A DNA stretch of 64,000 nt from GCA-2725625 sp964574215 (lineage in GTDB: Bacteria > Pseudomonadota > Alphaproteobacteria > Rhodospirillales > UBA2165): positions 1 through 64,000 of the forward strand of contig CAZNLR010000016.1 in the NCBI GenBank assembly GCA_964574215.1, read 5' to 3'. Both the position numbers and the translations under genes were made by a program. The notes below the pieces were generated by a model that saw only the letters and a program-made list of their open reading frames with translations, was not told the DNA's origin and searched no databases. Positions 1 through 8,866 of the stretch are shown here, one piece after another (within the stretch, counting starts at the first letter, position 1; each line of letters begins with the position of its first letter).

Positions 1-326
1 ATACCGGCTTCGACCAACTGACCCAGGCCGGAAATCTGAAATCCGGCGGCCAACAGTTCATCCTTGATGCCGCGCCGGAGAGCGGCGGCGACGCAGACGA
101 CCATGTCGATATTGTGTTCCTGGGCAAGTTCCGACCAGAGATCGATTAAATTGCGGTCGTCACTTTGCGGCTCGGACAGCTTGTTCGAATTGTAGACCCC
201 ATCGTGATAGAAAAAGACACGCACGATCTCGTGCCCTTTTTCCAGCGCCGCCTTGGTGAACTGGTAGGCGCTGTCCGAGGCCTGATGGGTAAACGGCCCT
301 TCATTGACCAGGATGCCGAACTTCAT
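1..326 (-). CDS. dsrE: DsrE, sulfur-trafficking subunit (3' end missing)
   Basis: This gene is read leftwards and cut by the window edge, leaving about 108 codons. The product starts MKFGILVNEGPFTHQASDSA and has the alpha/beta DsrE/TusD fold pattern, with a conserved Cys in MVVCVAA. The start at 326 has a purine-rich GGGGAGGGG-type Shine-Dalgarno upstream. It lies 27 bases downstream of dsrB in the dsrA-dsrB-dsrE order typical of sulfur oxidisers. In those organisms the DsrEFH complex passes sulfane sulfur in the cytoplasm to DsrC. The dsrA-B-E order is itself a marker of the oxidative (reverse) pathway, because sulfate reducers generally lack dsrEFH. The C-terminus and the expected dsrFHC genes are outside the window. 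Confidence 0.88.
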   Translation of the reverse strand, partial: MKFGILVNEGPFTHQASDSAYQFTKAALEKGHEIVRVFFYHDGVYNSNKLSEPQSDDRNLIDLWSELAQEHNIDMVVCVAAALRRGIKDELLAAGFQISGLGQLVEAG

Positions 327-353
327 ATATTCCCCTCCCCATACTCTTTTTTG

Positions 354-1433
354 TTAAAAATGCACATGCGCCGACGCGTTCAGACTGTCGCGCGCGCCGC
401 GGAAATCGTCGATGTGGAACCGGGTGAACGGAATATCGGCAAGATCGAAAAATTTGGGCCAGCCGATTCGCTCGATCCATTCGCCGAGCCTCTCCCAATC
501 CCGGGCGTTTTCCTTGTAGGCATAAAGAATTTTCTTCACCACCTCGGCGACTTCCGGCCAATGGGGCGGATTGTTGGGCAGACCGGCTACCGCCAATTTA
601 TGGAAGGTGGGCTTGGAGCGGGCATTGGAATGTTTGCCGCCGACCCAGACGGCGATCTTGGTGGATTCGTCCGAATTGATCTGCATGGGCGGGCACGGCG
701 GATAGCAGGCGCCGCAGCAAATGCATTTCTGTTCATCCACTTCCAGGGACGGTTTGCCGTCAACCATGGCCGGCCGGATGGCCGCCACCGGACACCGGGC
801 CACCACCGCCGGGCGTTCGCAGACATTGGCCACCAGATCGTGATTGATCACCGGCGGCTTGGTGTATTGCACATTGATGGCGATATCGCCCTGGCCGCCG
901 CAATTGATCTGGCAGCAGGATGTCGTCATGCGAACGCGGTTGGGCATTTCCTCATGGGTGAACTCGTCATAGAGCTCATCCATTAGCGCCTTGACCACGC
1001 CCGACGCGTCCGTGCCGGGAATATCGCAATGGAGCCAGCCCTGGGTGTGTGAAATCATGGACAAGGAGTTGCCCGTGCCGCCGATGGGGAAGCCTTCGGA
1101 TTCCAGTTTGTCGATCAGGGGCGCGACCTTGTCTTCGCTGCTCACCATATATTCGATGTTGCTGCGAACCGTAAAGCGCACATGGCCTTCGGCGAATTCG
1201 TCGGCAATGTCGGCCAGCTTGCGGATGGTGTGGACATCCATCTGCCGCTGGGTGCCAGCGCGCACGGTCCACACTTCGGCGCCATCATGGGACACATGAT
1301 GCAGGACGCCGGGGCGAAGGCGGTCATGCCATTTCCAGTTGCCGTAGTTTTCCTTTAACACCGGGTGCATGAAGGGATAAGGATCCGGCACACCTGTTTC
1401 GTCGGGACGGCGCATTTCTGCTGCTTCGTTCAT
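354..1433 (-). CDS. dsrB: Reverse-type dissimilatory sulfite reductase, beta subunit
   Basis: DsrB pairs with DsrA in the cytoplasmic alpha2-beta2 siroheme enzyme, which in sulfur oxidisers releases sulfite from stored sulfur. The protein has about 359 residues, normal for the family. Visible marks are the Cys cluster in TTSCCQINCGG, the VARCPVAAI segment and a ferredoxin-like insert CICCGACYPPCPP that binds a [4Fe-4S] cluster. I chose the ATG at 1433 (MNEAAEMRRPDETG) because a GGGGGAACAGG stretch lies just upstream. A longer in-frame start at 1481 would overlap the end of dsrA. Only 14 bases separate it from dsrA, so the two are co-transcribed. The neighbouring sox, soe, apr and tusA genes argue for the oxidative direction. 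Confidence 0.95.
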   Translation of the reverse strand: MNEAAEMRRPDETGVPDPYPFMHPVLKENYGNWKWHDRLRPGVLHHVSHDGAEVWTVRAGTQRQMDVHTIRKLADIADEFAEGHVRFTVRSNIEYMVSSEDKVAPLIDKLESEGFPIGGTGNSLSMISHTQGWLHCDIPGTDASGVVKALMDELYDEFTHEEMPNRVRMTTSCCQINCGGQGDIAINVQYTKPPVINHDLVANVCERPAVVARCPVAAIRPAMVDGKPSLEVDEQKCICCGACYPPCPPMQINSDESTKIAVWVGGKHSNARSKPTFHKLAVAGLPNNPPHWPEVAEVVKKILYAYKENARDWERLGEWIERIGWPKFFDLADIPFTRFHIDDFRGARDSLNASAHVHF

Positions 1434-1447
1434 AATCCTGTTCCCCC

Positions 1448-2698
1448 CTATTCTGCTGCCTGGCCGCCACGTTGGCGCCATTTTTCAGCTTCCTGATCCC
1501 AGTTGCCGGTATCGACGTAGGAATTGGTGCGCGGATGATTAATCATGTTGGGATCGATTTCGATGCCGACGCCATCCAGAAAGTTGGTCAGGCCGATGCG
1601 GTCGATACATTCGCCGATGCGTTCGTGTTCCAAGGCGTTTTCGGCGAAGAAGTCGATGACGCTTTCGCCGATCTCCTCCAGCCGTTCGAAATCCTCATCG
1701 GTCTCCAGCTTTAGGAACGGAATAATCACGGTCCCCATTTGATCGCCGATTTTCAACGACCGTTTGCCGCCGATTAAAATCGTCACACCCTTGTCGTCAC
1801 CCGGCGACAGCGCCTTATTCATGACGTTGAGGCAATGCATGCACCGGACACAGCTTGAATTGTCCACATCCAAGGTATCGTCGTCATTGAGGCTCAGGGC
1901 GTTGGTGGGACAACGGGTGATCACGTTGTCGATGGTGTATTTGCGCCCGGCCTCGGCGATATAGGATTTGACCTCGTCCTGGTCGACCTTCATATCGTCG
2001 CGCCAGGTGCCAATGACGGCGAAGTCCGCCCGGTGAATGGCGTTGGCGCAGTCGTTGCCGCAACCGGAGAATTTGAATTTGAACTTATAGGGCAGAGCGG
2101 GCCGGTGCATTTCATCTAGGAAAGCGTTGATGATGGACCGGTGGGCGCGGATTTCATCGTAGCAGGACTGTTCGCAACGCGCATGACCGACACAACTGAC
2201 CGACGTCCGGAGAGCCGGACCGGCGCCGCCGAGATCGAAGCCCGCTTCGTTCAAATCATCGAATGCCTTCTGCACATTTTCGGTGGTGCAGCCCTGGAAC
2301 ATGATGTCGCCGCTCTGGCCGTGCAGGGCGATCAGACCCGAACCGTGCTCTTCCCAGATATCGCACATCTTGCGCAGCAGGTCGGAGGAATAATGCATGC
2401 CTGCCGGCGGCTGGACCCGAAGCGTGTGAAATTCGGAGGATTCGGGATAGTCCTCGGCAACTTCGGAGAATCGCGGAATGACACCGCCGCCGTAACCGAA
2501 CACGCTGACCGTGCCGCCCTTCCAGTAGCCGAGCCGGTTCTCGTAGGAATGTTCGAGCTGACCCAGGAGATCCTTCATCATGCCCGAATATTGCTTGTCC
2601 TCATCATCTGCCAGGCGATTGAGGCCGTCGACAAAGCTCGGCCACTTGCCGCCCTTTAACTCGTCCAGCAAAGGCGTCGCATGTTTTTTCTTGGCCAT
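1448..2698 (-). CDS. dsrA: Reverse-type dissimilatory sulfite reductase, alpha subunit
   Basis: This is the catalytic partner of DsrB and the first gene of the operon. The protein is about 416 residues long. It shows the siroheme/[4Fe-4S] cysteines in SCVGHARCEQSC and SGCGNDCANA, and a ferredoxin domain with SSCVRCMHCLNVMNKAL. I chose the ATG at 2698 (MAKKKHATPLLDEL), which has AGAAGGAGCACGTGGAG ahead of it with good spacing. A GTG two codons earlier would sit too close to the Shine-Dalgarno. The 290-base AT-rich gap upstream separates it from a divergent dioxygenase gene and must hold its promoter. Confidence 0.95.
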   Translation of the reverse strand: MAKKKHATPLLDELKGGKWPSFVDGLNRLADDEDKQYSGMMKDLLGQLEHSYENRLGYWKGGTVSVFGYGGGVIPRFSEVAEDYPESSEFHTLRVQPPAGMHYSSDLLRKMCDIWEEHGSGLIALHGQSGDIMFQGCTTENVQKAFDDLNEAGFDLGGAGPALRTSVSCVGHARCEQSCYDEIRAHRSIINAFLDEMHRPALPYKFKFKFSGCGNDCANAIHRADFAVIGTWRDDMKVDQDEVKSYIAEAGRKYTIDNVITRCPTNALSLNDDDTLDVDNSSCVRCMHCLNVMNKALSPGDDKGVTILIGGKRSLKIGDQMGTVIIPFLKLETDEDFERLEEIGESVIDFFAENALEHERIGECIDRIGLTNFLDGVGIEIDPNMINHPRTNSYVDTGNWDQEAEKWRQRGGQAAE

Positions 2699-2994
2699 CT
2701 CCACGTGCTCCTTCTAGAATATCCGTTACCGCGCTCAACAAATCGGCGATCCCAATACAGGACTTCTAATTTCGATTTTGCTCCGGTAGATTCCCCGTTA
2801 CCTCGGTTTTTATTGAAAAGAATTTTACAACAAGTCTTTTAAACTATACAAGAAAAATATAATATAAGAATTAATCTAAATAAGATGATATTATTTATTA
2901 TTTTCAATAAGCTAGGGTATTAATTTTATTCAACGTATATATTCAATTGAAATTTTTTTAGGAAATTGTTGCAACAGCGACGTTTATAATTGCC
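2699..2994. other. AT-rich divergent promoter region, dsrA / TauD-like gene
   Basis: This is about 290 bases of very AT-rich sequence, especially 2800-2960, between the divergent starts of dsrA and the TauD-like gene. I see no open reading frame and no convincing FNR-type or sigma54 box. It must carry promoters in both directions, but I cannot place them by eye. Confidence 0.5.
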
Positions 2995-3891
2995 ATGACG
3001 GACCCTTTTGACCTCAACGACGCCGGTGCGTACGCGACGTGGCGCGAAAAGAAATTGGAAAACTACCCGGCTTCCGTCGACGCGCTGAGCGTAGCCGTAG
3101 ACGATCCAAGCAATCCCTCATCCGGAGAGATTGACAGTCTGCAGGCGCTTTGCCGGAAAACAAATGTAGCCATTTATAAAAGCAACGTGGAATATCGGCG
3201 GGACCGGAGTATCCCAACGTCCTTGGGCGTACATCTCGGCCTGACCCGGCCCGATAAATCCCTGACCACCGACGATGACGGCGTGACCGAACTGCAGGTT
3301 GCCAAAGAGGGAGAACGGAGCGCCTATATCCCCTATTCGGACCGCTATATGGGATGGCATACGGACGGCTGCTACCGGGACCAGGATCACCGGGTCTACG
3401 GGTTTTTGCTGCATTGCGTACGACCGGCCTTAGAAGGCGGCGAGAGTTTTCTGCTGGACCCCGACATTGCCTATATTCTATTGCGCGATGAAAATCCCGA
3501 CTACATCGCTGGATTAATGGAACCGGACGCGCTGACCATTCCCGCCAACATTATCAATGGTGAGGTGGTCAGACCGGAATACTCGGGACCGGTTTTCAGT
3601 GCCGACCGAAATAACCACTGCCTGCACATGCGGTATACGGCGCGGAAAACTTATGTCGAATGGCGAAAAGATTCACGGGTCACGGAAGCCCTCCAATATC
3701 TGGATGATCTTTTGGCCGGATCATCACCCTATATATTCAGAACGCGTCTGGAAGCCGGATGGGGTGTGGTCGGCAACAATGTGCTGCATGGCCGGACAGC
3801 CTTCCGGAACGGGAACAATGACGATCAGAAGCGTCTAATTTACCGGGTCTATTTCCTCGATCGCATCAATCACAGGGAACACGCCGCATGA
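2995..3891 (+). CDS. TauD/TfdA-family Fe(II)/2-oxoglutarate-type dioxygenase
   Basis: The protein has 298 residues. It has the iron-binding facial triad of the family: HxD in GWHTDGCYRD near residue 120 and a distal His in NNVLHGRTAF near residue 265. An Arg follows a short distance later in KRLIYRVYF. Characterised relatives use 2-oxoglutarate and O2 to hydroxylate small acids such as taurine; the substrate here is unknown. It is transcribed divergently from dsrA, and its stop overlaps the next small gene by four bases (ATGA), so at least two, probably three, genes form a unit. A link to organosulfur turnover is attractive but is inference from location only. Confidence 0.8.
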   Translation: MTDPFDLNDAGAYATWREKKLENYPASVDALSVAVDDPSNPSSGEIDSLQALCRKTNVAIYKSNVEYRRDRSIPTSLGVHLGLTRPDKSLTTDDDGVTELQVAKEGERSAYIPYSDRYMGWHTDGCYRDQDHRVYGFLLHCVRPALEGGESFLLDPDIAYILLRDENPDYIAGLMEPDALTIPANIINGEVVRPEYSGPVFSADRNNHCLHMRYTARKTYVEWRKDSRVTEALQYLDDLLAGSSPYIFRTRLEAGWGVVGNNVLHGRTAFRNGNNDDQKRLIYRVYFLDRINHREHAA

Positions 3892-4115
3892 TTCCGCTCA
3901 GCCAGATTCTCATTCAATACCATGAACTCAATTCATTTGCCGAACTGCTGGCATTGGTCAAAAATTTGGGTGATCAAGGATTGGTTCTGATCGAATTCGA
4001 TATCAAACCGGACTTCAAAGATACGCCGAGAGATTGGGAGGCCCGACTGGAGATCGCCTTTATCACCAAAGACAGCCCCTTCTCGAAACCGCTGGGAGCG
4101 CCGGAGGATGTCTGA
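3888..4115 (+). CDS. Small protein of unknown function, 75 aa
   Basis: This is a 75-residue acidic, soluble-looking protein starting MIPLSQILIQYHELNSFAEL. I do not recognise a domain. It overlaps the stop of the dioxygenase by four bases and its own end overlaps the next small gene by eight bases, the pattern of a translationally coupled operon. It has no cysteine, so a sulfur-carrier role is unlikely. The tight coupling to both neighbours is the main reason to treat it as a real gene. Confidence 0.7.
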   Translation: MIPLSQILIQYHELNSFAELLALVKNLGDQGLVLIEFDIKPDFKDTPRDWEARLEIAFITKDSPFSKPLGAPEDV

Positions 4116-4341
4116 TAGCGATCGTGAAACAGTCACCGACCTGGCGAAACTTGATGCCCCTTTCGGAAAAGAAATTCTTCTGCAAGATGTCGAGCATGAA
4201 AGCGGCATGAAAATGCTGCGGCTTCGCATCCGGGAGGGATCGCGATTTACCATCCTGGATGTGGACGTAGAGACAGCCGAAAAATGGGGAGCGCACTTAA
4301 ATGGGTGGGTAAAAGATCAATCGCAGTCAAAAAATAGGTAA
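4108..4341 (+). CDS. Small protein of unknown function, 77 aa
   Basis: This 77-residue soluble protein starts MSDSDRETVTDLAKLDAPFG. It contains a compact beta-rich centre (MLRLRIREGSRFTILDVDVE) followed by a helix with a Trp (TAEKWGAHLNGW). I cannot assign a family with confidence. It is the third gene of the dioxygenase unit, overlapping the previous gene by eight bases. The size and the strand-strand-helix pattern suggest a small binding or regulatory partner for its neighbours, which is inference. Confidence 0.7.
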   Translation: MSDSDRETVTDLAKLDAPFGKEILLQDVEHESGMKMLRLRIREGSRFTILDVDVETAEKWGAHLNGWVKDQSQSKNR

Positions 4342-4840
4342 AGTAAGTATTAGAATAAATTATTAAGTAATATTTTTATTTTTTTACAATTTATTACGCT
4401 CAATATAGAATAATATTTCATTATTTAATATTCTAAATTAATATTTTAAAAATAAATAAATTCAAACCTCCCCTTTCCTACTTTAGAATAGATTTAACCA
4501 CAAATAATTTGAGTATATTTCATCAATCTATATTAGATTTTTATAATAAGACTATCAAATTTATCGCAGAAATCTCCCGTTTTTTTTCGCGAAATTCCCT
4601 TAATCAGATGCTGTTGAGGCAAAATTGAGGGGTTGAAATAATTTTTGATCACATTTAGGTTATTACTTAACCAAATAAAAATATCAACCGGCGGCAAATA
4701 AAACGACCGTTGAAAATAAGAACGGCGTTATTCAATTCGCCACAGGAAAAGTTGGGAACAATTGGCTTCACAGTCATAAGAAATCCTCCGCAACGTAAAA
4801 AACGCCTGCGTTATCGGTGGAATTTAGGAGACTTCATATT
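4342..4840. other. AT-rich intergenic region upstream of the sox operon
   Basis: About 500 bases without a gene. The first 230 are extremely AT-rich (4342-4560). At 4658-4672 there is a small inverted repeat, GGTTA-N5-TAACC, which could be an operator for sox. The soxX Shine-Dalgarno (TAGGAG) lies at 4825-4830. I cannot place -35/-10 boxes with certainty. Confidence 0.4.
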
Positions 4841-5314
4841 ATGAGAATTAAATCAGCAGCAATTTGCATAACCAGCTTTGCATTTTTGATCGGTTTGGGA
4901 TTGGCGGTTTCTTCAAACGTCCAAGCCGCCGAATTCGATCTTGCCAAAGTCAAGGTCGGTGATGGCGTCCCGAAATCCATCACCGGCAAATCCGGCGATG
5001 CTAAAAAGGGCCGGAAAACAGCGATCAACCGCAAAAAGGGCAATTGTCTGGCCTGCCATACCTTGCCGGCGCCCGAACAGGCCGATCACGGCAATATTGG
5101 TCCTTCTTTGAGCGATGTCGCCAGTCGGATGTCGGCGGCCGAAATAAGGTTGCGCTTGATCGATCCCAAAATTGTCAATCCGGACACCATCATGCCGTCT
5201 TTCTACAGGAAGAAAGGCTTCCATCGTGTACAGAAGAAATGGCAAGGCAAAACCATCCTGCAAGCCCAGGATATTGAGGATATTGTCGCCTATTTAATGA
5301 CCCTTAAAGAATAG
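4841..5314 (+). CDS. soxX: SoxX, monoheme cytochrome c of SoxXA
   Basis: SoxX is the small subunit of the periplasmic SoxXA cytochrome that oxidatively couples thiosulfate to the SoxY carrier. The protein has about 157 residues with an N-terminal export signal ending near VQAAEF. It has one heme c site (CLACH) and a likely distal Met in NPDTIMPSFYRKKG, both in the expected order. I chose the ATG at 4841 because TAGGAG lies ten bases upstream; an in-frame start eight codons earlier has no comparable site. It opens the soxXYZA-B operon. Confidence 0.93.
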   Translation: MRIKSAAICITSFAFLIGLGLAVSSNVQAAEFDLAKVKVGDGVPKSITGKSGDAKKGRKTAINRKKGNCLACHTLPAPEQADHGNIGPSLSDVASRMSAAEIRLRLIDPKIVNPDTIMPSFYRKKGFHRVQKKWQGKTILQAQDIEDIVAYLMTLKE

Positions 5315-5343
5315 TTCACTCAGAAAATTTGGAGACATCGAAA

Positions 5344-5829
5344 ATGTCGAATATTACCCATCCCAAAGACAGCAAATTGGGCCGCCGAGACGCCCTCAAG
5401 CTTTTCGGCTTCGGAGCTGTCGCAGCAACCACCGGAACATTGCTATCAGACGAAGCCGCAGCAACACCGGCCAGCGCCAAGGCGTTGCTCGACAAATTGA
5501 GCGGCAAGACCAGTTACGGTACTGGAAAAGTAACCATCAAATTACCCGAAATAGCCGAAAACGGCGCCGTGGTGCCCATCACGGTATCGGTCGACAGTCC
5601 GATGACGGCCAACAATTACGTTAAGGCTATTCACCTTGCCGCCGAACTCAATCCAAATCCGGAAGTGGCGTCGTTTCATCTGTCACCGGCGTCCGGTAAA
5701 GCGGAAATTTCAACCCGGATGCGCATGGCCAAAACCATGAACATTGTCGCCGTCGCAGTCATGAATGACGGCTCGGTCCAACGCGCCGTCCGGAAAGTTA
5801 AAGTCACCATCGGCGGCTGCGGCGGTTAA
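5344..5829 (+). CDS. soxY: SoxY, sulfur-carrier subunit
   Basis: SoxY carries pathway intermediates covalently on the Cys of its C-terminal swinging arm. That arm is visible as the terminal GGCGG. The N-terminus has a twin-arginine signal (GRRDALKLFGFGAVAATTG), so it is exported folded, as known for SoxY. The mature part has the immunoglobulin-like strands expected of the family. The start at 5344 follows GGAGACATCGAAA. It sits 29 bases after soxX and just before its partner soxZ. Confidence 0.95.
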   Translation: MSNITHPKDSKLGRRDALKLFGFGAVAATTGTLLSDEAAATPASAKALLDKLSGKTSYGTGKVTIKLPEIAENGAVVPITVSVDSPMTANNYVKAIHLAAELNPNPEVASFHLSPASGKAEISTRMRMAKTMNIVAVAVMNDGSVQRAVRKVKVTIGGCGG

Positions 5830-5847
5830 TGGGAAGGAGCAGGAAAA

Positions 5848-6171
5848 ATGGCTAAAAAACCACGCGTAAAAGTTCAAAAATCCGCCAAGAAAGGCGATGT
5901 GATTCAGATTAAAACCCTGGTCCCCCACAAAATGGAAACCGGTCAGCGTAAAGATAAAAAAGGTAACAAAGTTCCACGTTTCATTATCAACAAAGTGGAT
6001 GTCACCTTTAACGGCAAACCCGTAATTTCCGCTGATCTTCACCCGGCGATTTCCGCCAACCCTTATTTTGCCTTCCATTCCCGCGTCGACGAGAGCGGTA
6101 CGTTCAAATTTACCTGGACCGACGACAAGGGCACTAAAATGACCACAACAAAAAGCATAAAGGTCAATTAG
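5848..6171 (+). CDS. soxZ: SoxZ, partner of the SoxYZ sulfur carrier
   Basis: This 107-residue protein with a lysine-rich N-terminus and no signal peptide is typical of SoxZ, which is exported as a complex with Tat-bearing SoxY. The beta-sandwich sequence includes TLVPHKMETGQRKDKKG and a typical late strand KFTWTDDKGT. It follows soxY by 18 bases with a GGAAGGAG Shine-Dalgarno. Confidence 0.95.
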   Translation: MAKKPRVKVQKSAKKGDVIQIKTLVPHKMETGQRKDKKGNKVPRFIINKVDVTFNGKPVISADLHPAISANPYFAFHSRVDESGTFKFTWTDDKGTKMTTTKSIKVN

Positions 6172-6217
6172 CCAAAACGGGAAAATGAGACAGGGAGCAT
6201 GCGGAAGGAGACATGTT

Positions 6218-7075
6218 ATGAGAAGTAAAAAATTACTATCGATAGCGTCTTTGGTGGGATTTGGATTCGCCCTAATGGTTGGTGGATTTACCGCCATCAA
6301 ATCAGGCTATGCCGAAGAACTCAATGAAGCCGAAAAAAGGGCCAAAGATCCACGTAATAAGACCTATATGGTTGGCGAAAAATCGAGCGGTTACGTCTAT
6401 ATGACGGCGCAGACGCGCGACATGCAGGATGACGATTTTGCCAATCCGGCATTCGTTTGGGTGGACGCCGGCGAAGAACAATGGAACAAAGTTGAAGGTT
6501 CGGAAGGCAAGTCCTGTGCCTCCTGCCATGAAGACGCCAAAACGTCCATGAAGGGCGTCGCCAATAAGTACCCCAAATATGATAAAGATTTGGGCCGTAT
6601 GATTGCGCTGCAAGCCAAGATCAACATGGAACGCACGAAACGCATGAAAGCAAAAGCGTGGAAGTGGGAATCCGATAATATGCTGGGCATGGCGATGTAC
6701 GTGAGACTTCAGTCGCGCGGCATGCCCGTCAAAGTGGACGTCAGCGGGCCGACAGCTGCCTATCTGGAGAAGGGTAAAAAATTCTTCAACCAGCGTCGCG
6801 GTCTTCTGGACATGTCGTGCAAACATTGTCATGAGGACAACTCTGGTAATCTCGCGCGCTCCAACGTGTTAAGCATGGGCATGCCGAACGGCTTTCCCAC
6901 CTATCGTCTAAAATGGCAAAAACCGGGATCAATCCATCGCCGCTTTGCCGGCTGCAACAAAAATATTCGCGCCAAACCCTATAAACGGGGTTCGGAAGAG
7001 TACACCAATTTGGAACTCTATCTGATGTGGCGCGCCAGCGGCCTTAAGTGGGAAACCCCCTCGGTTCGCAACTAA
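6218..7075 (+). CDS. soxA: SoxA, diheme L-cysteine S-thiosulfotransferase subunit
   Basis: SoxA is the catalytic subunit of SoxXA, joining thiosulfate to SoxY in the periplasm. The protein has about 285 residues and a signal sequence ending near SGYAEEL. It has two heme c sites (CASCH and CKHCH) and the single Cys of FAGCNKNIRA, which in characterised SoxA is the modified (persulfide) heme ligand. Both hemes are present, so it is the diheme rather than the single-heme type. I chose the ATG at 6218, which has GGAAGGAG directly upstream, over a start 11 codons earlier. A strong hairpin follows the stop. Confidence 0.94.
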   Translation: MRSKKLLSIASLVGFGFALMVGGFTAIKSGYAEELNEAEKRAKDPRNKTYMVGEKSSGYVYMTAQTRDMQDDDFANPAFVWVDAGEEQWNKVEGSEGKSCASCHEDAKTSMKGVANKYPKYDKDLGRMIALQAKINMERTKRMKAKAWKWESDNMLGMAMYVRLQSRGMPVKVDVSGPTAAYLEKGKKFFNQRRGLLDMSCKHCHEDNSGNLARSNVLSMGMPNGFPTYRLKWQKPGSIHRRFAGCNKNIRAKPYKRGSEEYTNLELYLMWRASGLKWETPSVRN

Positions 7076-7088
7076 AAAAAACTTCCTA

Positions 7089-7118
7089 GGGCAGCGGCCT
7101 CTCTTCAAGCCGCTGCCC
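7089..7118 (+). terminator. Hairpin between soxA and soxB
   Basis: A perfect 10-bp inverted repeat (GGGCAGCGGC / GCCGCTGCCC) with a 10-base loop starts 14 bases after the soxA stop. It is followed by TTATTGTTTC, a weak U-tract. It could be an intrinsic terminator or an attenuating/processing hairpin that sets soxB lower than soxXYZA. Confidence 0.75.
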
Positions 7119-7151
7119 TTATTGTTTCTACAGCATGACGGGTGAATTAAC

Positions 7152-8837
7152 GTGCTGACACGACGCGATTTCCTCCAAGTTACAGCCTCAACCGCCGCCC
7201 TTATGGGCGGGAGTTCGCTTTCCCTGGCGGCCGCCAAACAGTCCATCAGCCAGGAAAAGCTGTTAGAGTTCGACGCGGTCGGTCAAGTGACGCTGCTTAA
7301 TTTTGCCGATTGCCACGCTCAACTGATGCCTCTTTTTTTCCGGGAACCGTCGGCCAATTTCGGCGTCGGCGCCGTACACGGGCTGCCGCCGCATCTGACC
7401 GGCTTGGAGTTCCTGAAATATTTCAATATCAAAGCGGGCACGCCCGAGGCGTATGCATTCTCGAGCAACGATTACGTCGCGTTGTCCCGGGAATATGGCC
7501 GCATCGGTGGTCTGGCCCACATGGCGACCTTGATCAAATCCATCCGGGCCGAACGGTCCGGCAGAACCTTGTTGGTCGATTGCGGCGACACCTGGCAGGG
7601 CTCTTACTCATCGCTGATGACCAAGGGCGAGGACATGGTCGAGGTAATGAACGAGATGGGCGTCGATCTGATGACTGCCCACTGGGAGTTCACCTACGGC
7701 ACCGAACGGGTCAAAGAGTTGATCGAAAAACTGAAATTTCCCTTCCTGGCGGCCAACGTCATTGACAACGAATGGGAAGAACCGGTTTTTAAAGATGTCG
7801 CCTACTTCGAAAGAGGCGGGGTGAAAATCGGCGTCATCGGCCAGGCCTTTCCCTACACGCCCATCGCCAATCCCCGCTACATGATGCCTCAATGGTCTTT
7901 CGGCATCCAGGAAGACAAGATGCGGGAGAGCGTCAAAAAGGTGAAAGCGGCGGGCGCCGATCTGGTCGTGCTGGCCAGCCACAACGGTTTCGACGTGGAC
8001 CGTAAAATGGCTTCGAGGGTCGACGGTATCGACGTTATCCTACAGGGACATACCCACGACGCCGTCCCAACCGTCACCAAAGTTAACGACACGCTGATGA
8101 TCGCCACCGGCTCGCACGGCAAGTTCCTGGGGCGGCTCGACCTCGAGGTCAAAAACAAGAAGGTCGTAAAATACCGCTACAAGCTGATCCCCGTGTTCAC
8201 GGACGTTATCAAACCCGATCCTGCAATGTCAGCCGTCATCAAAAAAGTACGAGCGCCCTATGAAGCCAAGGTTAATCAGGTTCTGGGTAAGACCGAAAGT
8301 CTTCTGTACCGAAGGGGAAATTTCAACGGCACCTTTGACGATTTGATCTGCCAGGCTATCATCGAGGAACGGGATACCCAGATATCTCTGTCGCCGGGCT
8401 TCCGGTGGGGCGCCACCCTCCTGCCCGGTCAGGATATCAGGGTCGAGGACGTATATTCTCAAACCGCCATCACCTACCCCAAAACCTACCGCTTGGAAAT
8501 GTCCGGCAAGTTGCTGAAAGATATCCTGGAAGACGTCGGCGATAACTTGTTTAATCCCGATCCTTATTTCCAACAGGGTGGTGACATGGTGCGGGTTGGT
8601 GGCATGGGCTTTACCTTTGAAATCGGCCAGAAGATCGGCAGGCGGGTATCCGGTATGACCTTGCTGTCCACCGGAGAGCCCATCGACCCCGCCAAAAATT
8701 ATGTGGTGGGCGGCTGGGCTTCGGTCAATCCGAATACGGAGGGCCCGCCCGTCTACGACCTGGTTAGCAGTTACATCAAACGCAAAAAGGTGATCAACCT
8801 GCCGGAGAATCGGGCCGTCAAAGTTAAAGGCGCGTAA
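7152..8837 (+). CDS. soxB: SoxB, sulfate thiol hydrolase
   Basis: SoxB is the periplasmic dimanganese enzyme that hydrolyses sulfate from the S-sulfonated SoxY arm. The 561-residue protein begins with a Tat-type signal (LTRRDFLQVTASTAALMGGS). It has the metallophosphatase/5'-nucleotidase motifs: NFADCHAQL, VDCGDTWQGS, LQGHTHD, and the C-terminal 5'-nucleotidase domain. The start is GTG at 7152; the ATG at 7135 is out of frame. Neither soxC nor soxD is present nearby. In organisms with reverse Dsr this usually means sulfane sulfur is stored or passed to Dsr instead of being oxidised on SoxY. Confidence 0.96.
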   Translation: MLTRRDFLQVTASTAALMGGSSLSLAAAKQSISQEKLLEFDAVGQVTLLNFADCHAQLMPLFFREPSANFGVGAVHGLPPHLTGLEFLKYFNIKAGTPEAYAFSSNDYVALSREYGRIGGLAHMATLIKSIRAERSGRTLLVDCGDTWQGSYSSLMTKGEDMVEVMNEMGVDLMTAHWEFTYGTERVKELIEKLKFPFLAANVIDNEWEEPVFKDVAYFERGGVKIGVIGQAFPYTPIANPRYMMPQWSFGIQEDKMRESVKKVKAAGADLVVLASHNGFDVDRKMASRVDGIDVILQGHTHDAVPTVTKVNDTLMIATGSHGKFLGRLDLEVKNKKVVKYRYKLIPVFTDVIKPDPAMSAVIKKVRAPYEAKVNQVLGKTESLLYRRGNFNGTFDDLICQAIIEERDTQISLSPGFRWGATLLPGQDIRVEDVYSQTAITYPKTYRLEMSGKLLKDILEDVGDNLFNPDPYFQQGGDMVRVGGMGFTFEIGQKIGRRVSGMTLLSTGEPIDPAKNYVVGGWASVNPNTEGPPVYDLVSSYIKRKKVINLPENRAVKVKGA

Positions 8838-8866
8838 CCATTCGACGCAAGTAGAAGCCACAGATT

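Noticed and set aside
7089..7118. End of the sox operon at the soxA-soxB hairpin
   Set aside because: soxB follows within 35 bases with no clear promoter, so I regard the hairpin as an attenuator or processing site, not a full boundary.
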